A DNA stretch of 64,000 nt from Pelecanus crispus (lineage: Eukaryota > Chordata > Aves > Pelecaniformes > Pelecanidae). This document shows, in pieces, positions 52,058 to 64,000 of this stretch. Each line of letters starts with the position of its first letter. The first letter of the stretch is position 1. Below the pieces are notes generated by a model. That model made no database searches, was not told where the DNA came from, and saw nothing but the letters and a program-made list of their open reading frames with translations. Location of the stretch: NCBI RefSeq assembly GCF_030463565.1, contig NC_134643.1:75017721-75081720 (forward strand), given 5' to 3'. The translations under genes were made by a program, and so were the position numbers.

Positions 52058-52497
52058 TCCAGAGAAGGGCAACGAAGCTGGTGAAGGGTCTAGAGCACAA
52101 GTCTTAGCAGGAGCGGCTGAGGGAACTGAGGTTGTTTAGCCTGGAGAAGAAGAGGCTGAGGGGAGACCTTATCGCTCTCTACAGCTACCTGAAAGGTTGC
52201 AGTGAGGTGGGTGTTGGTCTCTTCAAGCTGCGCCAGGGGAGGTTTAGGTTGGAAATCAGGAAAAATTTCTTCACGGAAAGGGTAGTCAAGCATTGGAACA
52301 GGCTGCCCAGAGAGGTGGTAGAGTCACCATCCCTGGGGGTGTTCAAAAAACGGGTAGACGTGGCACTTTGGGACATGGTTTAGTCTAGTCTACCCTTGAT
52401 TGGTTTAGTGTGGACTTGTTAGTGTAGGTTAATGGTTGGACTGGATGATCTTAAAGGTCTTTTCCAACCTAAACGATTCTATGATTCTGTGATTCTC
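52058..52497 (+). mobile_element. CR1 3'-end copy A
   Basis: Clear CR1 3' part: AGAGAAGGGCAACGAAGCTG, TTTAGCCTGGAGAAGA, CTCTCTACAGCTACCTGAAAG, then TTGGACTGGATGATCTTAAA and the tail GATTCTATGATTCTGTGATT. 5'-truncated and relatively young. Confidence 0.93.
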
Positions 52498-52524
52498 TTC
52501 TCCCAAGTAACAAGTGATAGGTAG

Positions 52525-52774
52525 TGGCCTCAAGTTGTGCCAGGGGAGGTTTAGTTTGGATATTAGGAAAAATTTCTTCACCAAAAGGGTTATCAAGCAT
52601 TGGAGCAGGCTGCCCAGGGAAGCAGTGGAGTCACCATCCCTGGAGGTATTGAAAAAACGTGTAGACTGGTGCTGAGGGACATGGTTTAGTGGTGGACTTG
52701 GCAGTGTTAGGTTAACGGTTGGACTCAATGATCTTAAAGGTCTTTTCCAACCTAAACAATTCTATGATTCTATG
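52525..52774 (+). mobile_element. CR1 3'-end copy B, tandem to copy A
   Basis: A second, shorter CR1 end in the same orientation, beginning near GTGCCAGGGGAGGTTTAGTT and ending ATTCTATGATTCTATGAA. Its sequence parallels copy A over its whole length. Confidence 0.93.
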
Positions 52775-52999
52775 AACTGATGTGGAGAATTATCGTCAAC
52801 TTGTTAGCCTCCAGAAACAAAAATACCCAACAGCACAAAATATCAGGTGTTTCTCCTCTCTTACTTTTCTGCCAGCTTTTAAGCAGGCCTGAGTGGGGGA
52901 GAAAGAAGCGACTTGGCAGTTACGAAATTCTGGGAGTTACCTTGGATGGTGAGAATGGGCTGGTGAGGAGTCATGGCGCTTCCCTTAAAAGGCAAAGGA

Positions 53000-53400
53000 G
53001 CGGGTTGATGTTGACGAGAACTCAGGATTCACATGGTCCGGGTGCTAAAGCCTGGGATGGAGCCAGCCCAGGGGGGGCTCTGCTGCTGACCGAGCCCCTC
53101 GGGCGCTGCTGCCACCCTGCAGCGTCTCCCCGTGCCCCCATCCCCGCCTCTGGGGCACCCGAACTCGTTTGAAGTGCCTTCGGAAGGCTGTGCTTCGGAA
53201 GCGGGATGGACGCTTTACCCTTGCGCGACGCAAAGGCAGCTAGCCCCCTTCCATCAGGGCTGTGGGGCGGGCAGCGCGGAGGCGAGGCAGGTGTGGTGGC
53301 CCGGAACCTTCTGGAAGGGGCCTGCGGGGAGCGGCCCCGCGCCGCACCCACCCTGCCCCGGCCGCCACTGAGGGGGCTGTGAGGAGGCGGAGGAGAGGAG
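53000..53400. promoter_or_regulatory. GC-rich block, possible CpG island
   Basis: GC-rich segment with moderate CpG density, strongest at 53220-53400. It holds several overlapping open frames on both strands, none recognisable. It could be a promoter or enhancer; no exon could be defined. Confidence 0.35.
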
Positions 53401-56305
53401 CGGAGCTAGAAAACAAAGTCTGGAAGAAATGTTGGAAACAAACTCTGTTCTCGGTTAATTCCCAAAGCGTAATGTTTTTCTTGCCTCTCAGGGCAGAAAT
53501 AAGTGACACATTCACAAAGTGCTTGAGAAGAATGCGTAAAATGCCTTTTCCCCGAGTGGGTGGGAATGAAAGGGCAGGAGACCTTGTGTTTATTTGGTTC
53601 CAATTACCCTCACACATGCAGGCCTTTTCCTTTCAGCCTTTTTCTTAGTGTTTTCCTGGTTGTCAGGTGTTCTGCGGCTGCTTTGCCCTTTATCTTCTCT
53701 CACAACTCTTGTTTTTTAACGTTTCTTTCTGAGAGGGTAATTATGCAGCCTGCTTCTTTGTGAGGATGCCAGCTTAGACGCTTCCCGCCTTTTAGCATCT
53801 ACAACAATTACTTCCTACTCCCATGCATTTTATCTGGGTTTTTTTTAAACCCAGATCGCTCTATTAATCCGTTTTACGGCAGAGCCCACACACAGCGGAG
53901 CTGGCATGTCCAAGGAGGTGGAAAAATGGCATGAGGCTGGAAATGAAGAAATGAGCACCAGGAGAAGGTGCTGCCACAAAAAGATCTTGCCTCTCTGAAA
54001 ATAACATCCACTGAAGGCTTGCATCTCACTCGAGCCCTTCCGTGAGGTCATGTGTGCCTGTGACTATCAGAGAGGCCACTGAGCCTTTATCTTTGTTTTG
54101 ACAAAAAATCCTCTTTCTTCTCCTTTTCCAAAATGAAGACTAGTAATTGCAACCATTGCTTTCTGTGTATAAGGCTGCTTATTCCAGCTTCGCCTGTCAT
54201 TCTGTTGTAGCCTAAAATGACAAGACTCTTAGTGACCTATCCTTCTCTGAAATAAAAATAATTTAAAAAATCACCTTACTCTAATATTTTGTACATATAT
54301 GAGCACATATATACATACAATGTTTACATATTACCTTTTTCTTTTTTTTTTTTTTTCCTGTTAGGAAATTCCTACACCACCAACCTGATGCTCATCCAAA
54401 GGTTTCTCTTTCCCTCACTTTAAAAACTTTCCACAACTACATTTTCAGCTCTGCAAGGCAGCTATATGAAAATCATGTCCTGCAGTTACCTTCTTAATTG
54501 TTCTGAAGAGTTTTAGTTTTGGGACTGAAATCAGTTACAGGTTTTCCCTGAAGACTATTTTAGATGAAAGTTGATGTGTCCTTATTTTAAATATTTGTGC
54601 CAATGCACTTTCATGCAGTTGCAGAAACTAAGCATGATTGAGTTTTAGTACAAAAGCTAAGTAGAAGCAAAGTATTTCAGAAAGATCAAAACATACAATT
54701 CTGATATTTTTGAAAAAGATACATTTTTATTTTGTTTTTTTTTTAAATAGTGTTGGAGCACATTTCAAAAGGGCTTACATTACAAAAAGCTTTGAAAATT
54801 TTAAAAGATCAAAATCAAACTGAAATGCAAATTTTGTCAAAATGATACCTTTTGATTGAATCAAAATTGCTTTCCCCACATTTTACTACAGGGAGTTTTC
54901 ATTCCTTTTCAGAAGGAAAAAAAAATTCTCAGAATCCCAGCTTTCTCTTAAATGAAAAACCTGGTTTCTACCCACCTTCACCCTATTCTCTTCCTGCAGA
55001 CTGGGGTTATAAGAGGAAACCTTTGAAAGTGTGTCAAGCTATGGGCTTCTGCCTTTCATTCCTTCTAGAATTAGGGAATTATACAAGCCGCCTCCTTCAA
55101 AATTCCCCATTTGGCTTTATATCATAGAGCCTTTTCATTTTCCCAACAGTAGTTCCTCATTTCTGTGGCTAAAATGTGAGTTTATTCAGTTCTGGTTTGG
55201 ATAACGTGCATGATTGAAACCCCTTTTGTCTTCTGCAAAAATTCCACTCACGAGCCCACAGCAAGCAGAAGGAATGCTGTGCTCTTCTGCACAGCTTCTG
55301 TGCAGACCAGGAAAAGGAACGGAACATACTAATCACAGGGTTTTGTGGCCGCTCTGCAAACATAATCTGCCCCTAGGGCCCCAGGTATCACAGCTCCTGT
55401 TCACCTTGTGAATCTCCAGAACTTGTGGAAACACTCTGGACTTGAAACGTATAAATTACCTAATTCTCTCATATCTGTGAAAAACTGACTCATTAAAACT
55501 TCTGAAGTTTAACAGTGCTGTCAAGCGTTCACAGAATGCTTTGCATTCATGGAAAATCTAGCGTAGAAATGAACAACGGCCTGTTTTATGAAAAGGAAAT
55601 ATTCAGAATGTAGAAAATTTATGTTGTTATTAATGGATTAATACAACTGATTGAATCAGTAGAGGTGAAGATAAAGTCAATGTCCCCTGCATTGTAACTT
55701 CTGGAGTGTTACAAAAGGAAGTGTACCTAGATTGAGGCAATGCAAGCCAACGCTGCAAAAGTATGTCTGTATGGCACATTTACTAATGGCAATTTCAGGT
55801 TTTGGGGTGTTGCAGCAAGATGCAAGTTTCGAGCTAAGTTCTGTAGCTTTTCTGAGTTTTGGTCTCCTTTTTCTGATTTTTATTTGCAAGTTCAGGGCCA
55901 GCTTGACTATCAATAAAAAGATCTTTTTAATATATACCCTAGATAACTTGGTGGTTTGGCTTTGCACAAATCCTCTGTAGTTTAGACAACATTTCCCCTT
56001 TCCCTTTCCTTTCCTCTCCTGTTTCTTAGTTATGCCCAGGCTGTGGATTCTGCTCTGTACCTCAATAGTTGGCAGTAGTTTGAGGATAACTTGAAATGCA
56101 TCTCTATGGTGGAGCACGATGTGGGGAACTTAAAAAGGGCTCACAGCACAGTACTGTTCCAACTGGCAAACTGAGGTCTGGAAACAGTAAAACTGCATTC
56201 AAACAGCTTTTTTTCTAGAGGGATTCAGGATACTGAGGTAAGTCTGGAGAAACTGTGGAACCTACAATAAGGAATGCAAAAGTATATATGGATAAATACC
56301 ACACT
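53401..56305. other. Intergenic, no gene seen
   Basis: AT-rich, with T- and A-runs (for example near 54340 and 54735). Nothing recognisable on either strand. Confidence 0.5.
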
Positions 56306-56309
56306 GAGG

Positions 56310-57570
56310 GGCAGACTCAGCATGACTTTTCTGAAAAGAAATCCTGACCTGCCTATCTAGAAACTTCTTTGAAGGATTCAATGAACATGCAGACAGTAGA
56401 GGTCCAATTGATACGATCTACTTGGATTTCCAAAGAACTTGACAAGGTCCCTTACCAAAGGCTCATAGCAAATAAGCTTCCATAAGAAAGGTGCTTTTAT
56501 GGTTGCTCTCATTAGTTGCATAAAAGATAAGAAACAGAAGAGAGAGAGAGAGAGTGCACGATTGAGAAAATGGTAGGGAAATAGATGCTAACAGAGAAAG
56601 GACAAAGTTTGCTGATGAGATTAAAACCTTCAGGCTAATGGTGTTAAACAATTCAGCCACACTAGAGCTATATGCAAAGAGTTGCAGAAGGACCTCGTGA
56701 AATTGAGTACACACTTGTCAAAATAATATATAATAATGTCTGCAAGTGTAAAATGATGCGCATGGCAAAAAAAATTGCTAAATCTATGTAAATGGTGATG
56801 GGTTATGAATGACCTGTTACCTTTCAGGAGAGGAATCTGGGAATTAGATAGTTTGTAAAAATATCAGTTCAATTTAGCGCTCAGGAACAGTCGAATTAGG
56901 AAACAGATCACCAGGCATTATTAGGAGAAGAAACAGAGGAAAAAAAGCAAATTAAAAGTAAATATGGCAACCTACGTTTTGAGAGTTTTCTGTAGTTCAT
57001 GTCCCCATCCTAAATCAAGGATGATCAAGGGTATGGAACCAGTTTTATACTAAGACTAAAAAGATTAGGACTCTTCATTTGGAAAAAGGAGATGGCTGAC
57101 AGAGGATTCAACAGTAGTCTGTAAAATCACAAATGACATAGAGGGGATGAATATTTTGATCTTCGTTTGTGCTTACAGTCTCGCAATATCAGGAGAAGGG
57201 AGCATGATGTGAAATTTTCAAGTGGCAAGTTCAGAATAAAACAAAATTATGTATTTTTCCACAGAACAGAGCTAAATTGTGGAACTCATTAGCACGAGAT
57301 TTTATAGATGCCGAATTTTACATGGGTTCAAGGAACAATTAAATTAATAGAACAAAAATCCACAAAGAACTGTTAAGCCTAAAGAATCCATCTTTCAGAA
57401 ATTGCTGTGGTACAAACCCCTTGAGGCAAAAAGAGCGTTTCAGGAAAGTGCCCCTACGTGCTTATTCTGTTCTTGTAACTCTTCTATAGGCATCGCTGTT
57501 GTTGACTGTCGGAGACAGGATATTGAATTAAATGGGCTTTTGGCCTGACCCAGCATGGTTGTTCCTACAT
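56310..57570 (+). mobile_element. Ancient CR1-like LINE fragment
   Basis: Old, heavily mutated LINE. The RT text for YLDF..FDKVP is still visible as ATCTACTTGGATTTCCAAAG and GACAAGGTCCCTTACCAAAG (about 56420-56460). Later blocks AAAAAGATTAGGACTCTTCA (57058) and GGCCTGACCCAGCATGG (57540) match older CR1 3' consensus sequences as I recall them. No open frame remains. Confidence 0.7.
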
Positions 57571-58750
57571 TGTGGCTGTAATCTGAAGATAATTCATCGT
57601 GAATGGATTGAATTGCTCTCATGAGTGCTGAGTAGTAGTTCACTGATGATGAATTGTATCTGTCTGATGCTTCTTTGCTGCCTTCTCCGCCTCCTGTTTT
57701 TTGCTCCATCTTTCTTCTCTCCTAAATAGCCACTAAAACACTACTGTTCACATGAACTTTTGTTTTGGGTAGGATCGCTTACCAGTGTTTCTTTGGAATC
57801 CAAATTTTTGTAGTTTCGTTAAATAGCACTTTCTTACCTGGCTGAAGAGGGGCAGGAACAGAGATCTACTCATGTTTATGTAACCAATCTCTGGCACTAC
57901 AGAAGAAAGAATAATTCACCTACGTCATGCAAAGCAGAACCTGACACTTTTGACAGTATCACTGAGATGAAACTGCTTTCTACAGCTACTCCCCAGCAGA
58001 TCGGAAGGGGAAAACGTTTATGAAAACAGTAGGACAGGAAGAAAAGACTTAACCATAAGACCACTAAAGATGAAAGTAAGCACGCTGTGAACACTGCACT
58101 GTGGTTACGCTGCGATTTTCTCTTAAAAATTCACGTTTCTGTTGTACCGCTACTACACAGTTTGCCTGGCAGCAGCACCAGTAGAAGTAACAGAGTAGAC
58201 TGGACTCTGATGTTTATTCTCTTGTCTTCAGGTGCTGGCCACCTGCCTGCCAGGTACCTCCACCCAGAAATCAGACACGGTAGTACATGCCAGCCGGCTG
58301 TAAGATGGGCAGCTGAGGTACGAAGAGCTGTGAAGGTGCAGCTACATGGACTTCAGCATGGACTAGGCACTGGTTAGCAGGGGGAGGACCCAGAGCCCCA
58401 TTGCAAAACATCTGGCAATCCCAGCTGGCTCCAAGTATGATGGGTTGTGTGGGCCCCTCCTGCGTTCGTGTCCAGGGCTGGAGGATGAAGCGCAAGTTGT
58501 GCACGTAGCGGTGGAAGGCGGAAGGCCTGGGGAAATCCTGCCTTGCAGTGAGAGAGCTGAAGGGCTGGCTAGCGATGGGAGGGATGAACTGTGAGGTGTT
58601 TGGTGTGTCAGGCAGCTTGGACGCAAGAAGGAGGAAATGACTCAGAGACTGAAAATGATGAGTTTCTTAATGCTTGTTACGGGAGAGGGGTAAGAATAAC
58701 GTGTTATCCTCAGTATACACTACAGTGAAAGCATTTAACTGTCTCCCCTT
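57571..58750. other. Intergenic, no gene seen
   Basis: Mixed composition; GC rises to the right. No exon could be supported. Confidence 0.5.
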
Positions 58751-59123
58751 GGTAGGCGCAGCGCAGGGTGCGGGGCCATTTTAGGGACGGGCCACCACTG
58801 ACCCTGCTACGCCGACCTGCCCCTGCGGGTAGGTGCGGGCGGTGGGTTAGCTCCCGCCGGCCTCGACCCCGGCTGCGGCGCTGCCGGTGCTTCCCGAGGC
58901 CGGGGCGGCGGGGGCGGCCCGCCGGGAGGTGCGGGTGCGGCTGCCCGCCGGGAGGAGCCGGGCGGAGCCGGGCGGGGCGGCCCGCAGCCCCTCGCCGCTC
59001 TCCTGGCCGCCGTGCGCGCCGCCCTCGCCGCTGATGCAATCGGAGCCCGCAAGCGGCGGCAGCGGCCCCGGCGGCAGCGGCAGCAGCAGCGGCGGCAGCG
59101 GCGGCCCCGGCAGCGGCCCCGGC

Positions 59124-59166
<43 letters not shown>

Positions 59167-59350
59167 CCGGCGGCGCCCGCGGGCGGACCGTCCGGCCCCT
59201 GAGACCGCTCCGCAGCCCCAGCCGGGGGCTCGGCGATCGGCGGGGCTCCAGCACCAGCGCTGCCCGAAACGAGCCGGCGGGCCCGCCGACAGCCCCGCTC
59301 CGCCGCCGCAGGGGAAGAAGCCCCCCTTTGCCAGCATGATCAAGGTAAGC
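58750..59350 (+). promoter_or_regulatory. CpG island with candidate first exon
   Basis: Very CpG-rich block of about 600 bp. It ends in ATG ATC AAG followed by the strong donor gtaagc at 59345. An upstream ATG at 59034 opens a frame (MQSEPASGGSG...) that stops at 59336-59338, overlapping the ATGATCAAG start; it would act as an upstream ORF. The frame that runs through the donor is open upstream, with a polyglutamine stretch, but has no ATG of its own except 59336. The downstream exons would lie beyond the window. The gene is not recognised. Confidence 0.5.
59126..59164 (+). repeat. (CAG)13 trinucleotide repeat
   Basis: Thirteen uninterrupted CAG units inside the CpG island. It reads as polyglutamine, polyserine or polyalanine in the three plus frames and polyleucine on the minus strand, so translation cannot be inferred from it. 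Confidence 0.97.
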
Positions 59351-62300
59351 GGAGCGGGCTTCCTGCCAAAATCCCCTCGTCCGTCCCTCGGGGGATGCGG
59401 AGCAGCAGGGGGACTTTTCTCTGACAAGCGAGGGAAGCGGCAGTTTACTGATTTGTGTTTACAGCTTTTAATGCTCTTATTTGTTATGTATGCTTTGCGG
59501 GGGAGATTTGTGTCCCCAGGAGATTTACTGTTTGAGATCCAGAAGCAGGATGTGTGTGTGTGATTCTGCCTCTTTCCACGTCCTTTCATTGCAGACGGCA
59601 TGTGTGGAAAAGAAATAATGAGTCAGGAGGGAGAAGGGGGGGAAGGGAAGGTGTATAATTTCCTCGGGGGGGGGGGGGGGGGGGATTTCTTGCCGTTTAC
59701 TTGTAACATGGGACTCTTCATGATTAAAAAGAGGAAAACTGCAAAAGGTATGGTCTCGTGGCAGGCGTCATGCCTTTTTACGCCTGTGAGTTTATTACAG
59801 GTCTTCTGTCTGCCATTGTACTAAAATAGACTGTGGGTGAAACCCAGTAACACGTATTTAGAGGTTTTGAATAATTTCAGAAGTAACTTTAAATAACGGA
59901 AGAGGAGTTGTCGGTAGTGAACACTAACGTGAGAGATGAGCATCTGTGGGAACTGTCCTTTTATAAAAGTCATGTTTATGTTCTTCTGCTTAGCAAGGCT
60001 GATCTGGGGATTAAAAAGAAGTCTTCATTGTCAAGACAAAGGGCATGGAGATAGCACGGCTGCTTTTCAGTTAGATTGAGGGAACACCGCAGCAACTTTA
60101 CACCCTGTGGAACAGCTGCGCTAAGAATAATTCTTAGGTATTGAAGGTCTGTGCTGGGCTGACCGTGAACTTCACAGCCGCAGCCTGATGCCAAAGTTAA
60201 CAGCTGAGGAAAAGCAAGACTGAGTTATGTGCTCTCTTTGGCTAACTATAACAGATGAAATATGGGCACAACAGGTATGTGACTGGCAGGTGTCTCCCCA
60301 GCTCCTCTCTGCCTCTGATGACAAGTGTTACTCTCATCCCATCCTAGGTCTCATCAACATTTCTCTCTCCTGGGTGGGTCTCGCAGTGGTGCAGGTGCTA
60401 CTGATGATGGCAGGGCTAGAATGGGTGAGTGCTGTGGCGAACCTCAGGAGGCTCCAGTTAGTCCCATTTGCACTTTCTGCAGCTGGAGAGTGGCAGACCA
60501 GCCATGGCAGAAAACTGATCTGAAACTGCTCAGGGAAAATAACCTAAGCAGCTGGGTTGGGTTGTGTCCCCAGCCATAATGCTTAGGGACAGAATGCAAG
60601 TGTGTCAAGGAATGAGACAGTCTATCATGTTTTATATCACTTTTGATGTATCTGTTGTGTGTCTAGGAAAGAGGGCATGACCCCGGTCTCCGGGGTGTTA
60701 TCCAGCACCTGGCAGTAATGCTCTGGCATGCCCATGCAAAAAACCAGGTAACAGGCAAGCCATAGATGTACCCGCCTGTTTGCTCAAAGCAGCGCTGACA
60801 TCTCATTGGGTTCTTCTCACCTGCACAAACCCTAACTTTGCTTTGTATTTTTACTGTAGAAAAGACAGCATGAAGCAATAGCTGCAGCCGTAAAAATACC
60901 CTCTTGTCACTTGCAAGTGGTGTAGCCTGGGGCAAGTCAGTTCTGTCTGAGCCCTTTACCCTTTATTTGCCTCATCTGTTCAGACTGTAAGCTCTCAGGG
61001 CTATGGCTGTCACTGTGTATTTGTAGAGCATGTATCAAAGGTGCAGAAAATTACTGTTTTATTATCATTATACTTATGCAAAAAACAATAAATTTATAAA
61101 GGTATCAGTAAGAAACAGCATTATTACAGCTCCTTATCCCTTCATCTCCCCCTTCATCTTTTCCTGCTTTTAGTCATGACCCTCCCTTTCTCCTTGAACC
61201 ATTTCCAGCCCAACCTCAACCCCCTCTTTCTGGCTTGTTTAAAGGAATGTTATGTGTAAGAAATGAATTTTGCCTCTGGTTTCTGCAGTCCTGCCTTGTC
61301 CACCTATTGCACTGATCATTACTGACAGGCCTAGCACTTCTAGCATTGTGTGATCTAGTGGATATTCTGATTTTTCCTGTGGAAATTGAGTATTGAAATC
61401 TGCTGCAAAGTCATAGGTAAAAAAGAAGACTGCAAAATCATTAGGTAGCTTCAACACAGTTGATGTGTTCCTAAACCAGTCCATAGGCCATATCCTTGGT
61501 TTAATTTGTTAGAGGAAAATAATTCAAATGGAATTCACTAGTGATGAGTTTATCCCTGGGAGGGCAATGTTAGGAAAGGAGGTAAATCAGCTCATCATTT
61601 GTGTAAGCGCTCAGTTACTCTGAATTTGTTCAGCCATTTTAAAACAATTTATTTGGTGTGGGCATGCTGAAGAATTAGAACAGACATTATTTTCATTACT
61701 TCCTTATGTTATGCCATTTTCTTAAATGAATAATCATAGCTGAATGTGTAGCAAACTGCAGATTATTAGTAGGTTTGAAGGCAGGATCTTTGCTGTTAGA
61801 ATGAAGGAGTTAAGGGGTAAATTCTGTTTGGAAAAGTTGCACAATTAGCCTTCTTAGGCCACGCATGTGAGGACTGGCATCTTCATGTCACTGCAGTGAC
61901 ATACTGTGCACTCCACAGCCCCAGATAAGCTCATCAGAGACTTCTGTGAGCTCAAGCCACTCAATACCAGTTGTGGCATTTGATAATAAATTGTTAGCTA
62001 TCCAGCTGTCACGATGGCTGTAATGTAGAAGCTAAATGCACAACCTTCATCTTGAATGTCTGAATTTCGGTGATACTTGGGCATAAATCAAAGTAGTACA
62101 TGACCCTAATTTGTTATTCATAGTCACTTGCATGCTTGCACCTTGATACCTCCAATTCTTACATAGGATGAAGTGAATGGGTGGTCCCATTTACCTTGGA
62201 AACAATTTCATTCCTTTATGACTTTATACATTAAAGGGACAGGTAGTATTACCTCATAAAATAGAGCACCTGTTGTAGAAGGGCAATTTAGCAAATATTA

Positions 62301-62920
62301 CCATATGCTATTGCAGATGAAAATCCAGAGTTATGCTTATGGAAAGGTCTAATGTTGCCCTTTTGTGTGTATATCAAACGATCCAAAAGAGTTAACATGA
62401 ACTAAATAATTGAAACTACCTTTAAAATGATCAAGAGGTTTTACCCATCTGTCTTTTGTGCATCTTAGCTCATTGTTTATTACTGGTTTTACAAACTAAT
62501 GTCATAATACCCTTCCAACAGAGTTACTCATTTACTTTCTTCCCTTAAGGCCTGCAGTTTGTTCCAAGTTTTATTTTAGAGTATACCTGGTGCATTAATG
62601 AAGTGCGGCATATGACTTCTTAGTAGGTACACAGCTATTGCTAATTCAGTTTTGCCTATTAGAGCATTTCACATGATATTTGATAAAAACACTCTTAGTA
62701 AGCACAGAAAATATATTGCTTTTCCTGGTATACGAATAGGGTTTAATTCCACAAGGTTCTGATTGTATTAATTTCCACTAGCATTCAGAGAGATCAGTGC
62801 TATACAAGTCATGTCCACTTGTTTAATTTTCTTTAGACTGTCATCTTAGGGTCATCACTTCTTTCATAAATGCTTGTATTTGCATTACCCTTACTGAGAA
62901 TGAGCTTTTTTTTAAACTTT
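59351..62920. other. Possible long intron or intergenic DNA
   Basis: Declining GC after the island. Contains a run of 19 G (59666-59684). No exon was recognised on either strand. Confidence 0.5.
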
Positions 62921-62923
62921 GAC

Positions 62924-63312
62924 ACTGAGAGGCTGAGGGAACTGGTTTTGTTCAGTCTGGAGAAGAGGAGGCTTTGGAGTGACATAATAGCAGCCTTCCA
63001 AAATCTAGAGGAAAATCAAAGAGGTGAGGCCAGGCTCAGCAATGATGTATGGTAGGAGGACAAGAGACAATGGCATAAATTGAAATGAAAAAGGTTCAGA
63101 CTGGATACAAGGGAAAATTCTCCCCACAAGGACAGTCAGGCGGTGGAACGGATTGCCAAGAGAGGCTGTGCAGCCTCCATCCTTGGGAGCTCTCAATACC
63201 CAGCTGGATAAAGCCTTGAGAAACCTGGTCTGAGCTCAGAGCTGACCCTGCTTTGAGCAGGAGGTTGGACTAGAGACTTCCTGAGGCCCCTTCCAGCCTG
63301 GATTTTCCTATG
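62924..63312 (+). mobile_element. CR1 3'-end fragment, older
   Basis: CR1 3' signature: GAGAGGCTGAGGGAACTGG, GTTCAGTCTGGAGAAGAGGA, GCAGGAGGTTGGACTAGAGA and CCCCTTCCAGCCTGGATTTT. More diverged than the pair at 52 kb. Confidence 0.88.
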
Positions 63313-64000
63313 GTCCTGGAAAAAAGCTTATGAACGACGATTTTTTTTTTTTCTTTAATCCAGTCTTAGTCTTTGACACAGTACTGTGGATCAGTATGTG
63401 TTTGTCCAGAGCTCTGCTTGCTACACTTTTAACAGTACAAAGAATTCTGTGCAAAGATGTTCTTTAAAATCACCACTACAGGCAGATTTCTTTCTGGAAG
63501 GTAATTTCTTTAACATGTCAGTATAGTAGTAATATTTTGTTCCTCTCTATTATCTTGAGGAACTCCAAGTCCTTAACAGAAGAGGTTGAACAGTAATGTT
63601 GGTGCAAGTCTCTTCACAAGAATGCTACTTTATGTGGACCCTCTGGAGTTTGTTTGTTGGGGATTTCTTTTTGTATTTTTTTTTTTTTTTTTTTTTGGTG
63701 GTGTGTGTCCCGTCCCGTCCCCCCCCCCCCCCCCCCCCCGGAAGCCTAGTTGCTTTAATTACCTCATTAGGATCCATGGGAAGTTTTATCAATACTCCAT
63801 CAGTGTGCCTACCACTGAGCCAGGAAAGAAGACTGTACCTCCTTCCTACACTCTCAACACCTTCTGTCTAAGTACTGTACTTGCTTTCCCCATCCTCATC
63901 AGAGAGCCAGACTAGTACTTTTTCTCATAATCAGAATACATCCTAGTTTTGTTAGACTTTTTTTTTTCCTTACCATCTATTTTAAGAATAATTCTTTAAA
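63313..64000. other. Intergenic or intron, low-complexity runs
   Basis: Contains a long T-run (about 63677-63696) and a run of 21 C (63719-63739). No gene seen. Confidence 0.5.

Noticed and set aside
57440-57709. 89-codon minus frame (MEQKTGGGEGSKEAS...)
   Set aside because: Overlaps the end of an old CR1 on the other strand and matches nothing known.
59126-59164. Polyglutamine protein coding call
   Set aside because: No ATG in that frame upstream; the only in-frame ATG is at the exon end, so the tract is probably in the leader.
58807-59601. 264-codon minus-strand frame with long cysteine and arginine runs, and a polyleucine frame
   Set aside because: Low-complexity translation of the CAG/GGC island; not protein-like.

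Overview
This window is nuclear DNA from a bird. CR1 retrotransposon 3' ends are scattered through it. An ERVL-type provirus carries an LTR family that I recognise from neoavian genomes (resembling the zebra finch TguLTR5 group; recalled, not searched). Three vertebrate genes lie in the order known from human 12p12: PYROXD1 (+), RECQL (-), GOLT1B (+). No prokaryotic or plasmid content was seen.

Layout. 1-2600: the last three coding exons of PYROXD1. 2600-16500: a tail-to-tail intergenic gap, filled by a 6.9-kb LTR/gag/pol/LTR provirus (3598-10499, 5-bp target duplication ACTTT), a CR1 scrap (about 11.75 kb) and a long internally deleted CR1 (about 13.5-16.3 kb). 16500-34600: RECQL on the minus strand. 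I could assemble 14 coding exons (1986 nt, 661 codons plus stop) with every junction in frame. About 34.1-35.5 kb: a CpG island that is the shared, divergent RECQL/GOLT1B promoter, with four CCAAT boxes, an E-box, an ETS site and an 8-copy G-rich minisatellite. 34898-46572: the complete five-exon GOLT1B (138 codons), followed by a 3'UTR to about 47.18 kb and perhaps 49.1 kb. 47-64 kb: mostly intergenic, with two tandem CR1 ends, an old CR1, another CR1 end, and three CpG-rich blocks (51.1-51.5, 53.0-53.4, 58.75-59.35 kb). The last block holds a (CAG)13 tract and ends in a strong splice donor, so it may be the first exon of a gene that continues beyond the window.

The cellular genes are unrelated housekeeping functions: a nuclear/cytoplasmic flavin oxidoreductase, a RecQ DNA helicase and a Golgi transport membrane protein. 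RECQL and GOLT1B plausibly share a promoter. The most notable object is the provirus. Its LTRs differ by only two substitutions and one G-run length change, both gag and pol are open, and gag and pol lie in one frame separated by a single UAG. That fits a recent insertion using stop-codon readthrough. No previously unknown gene system could be supported; the unassigned CpG-island exon near 59 kb is the best candidate for a missing gene.
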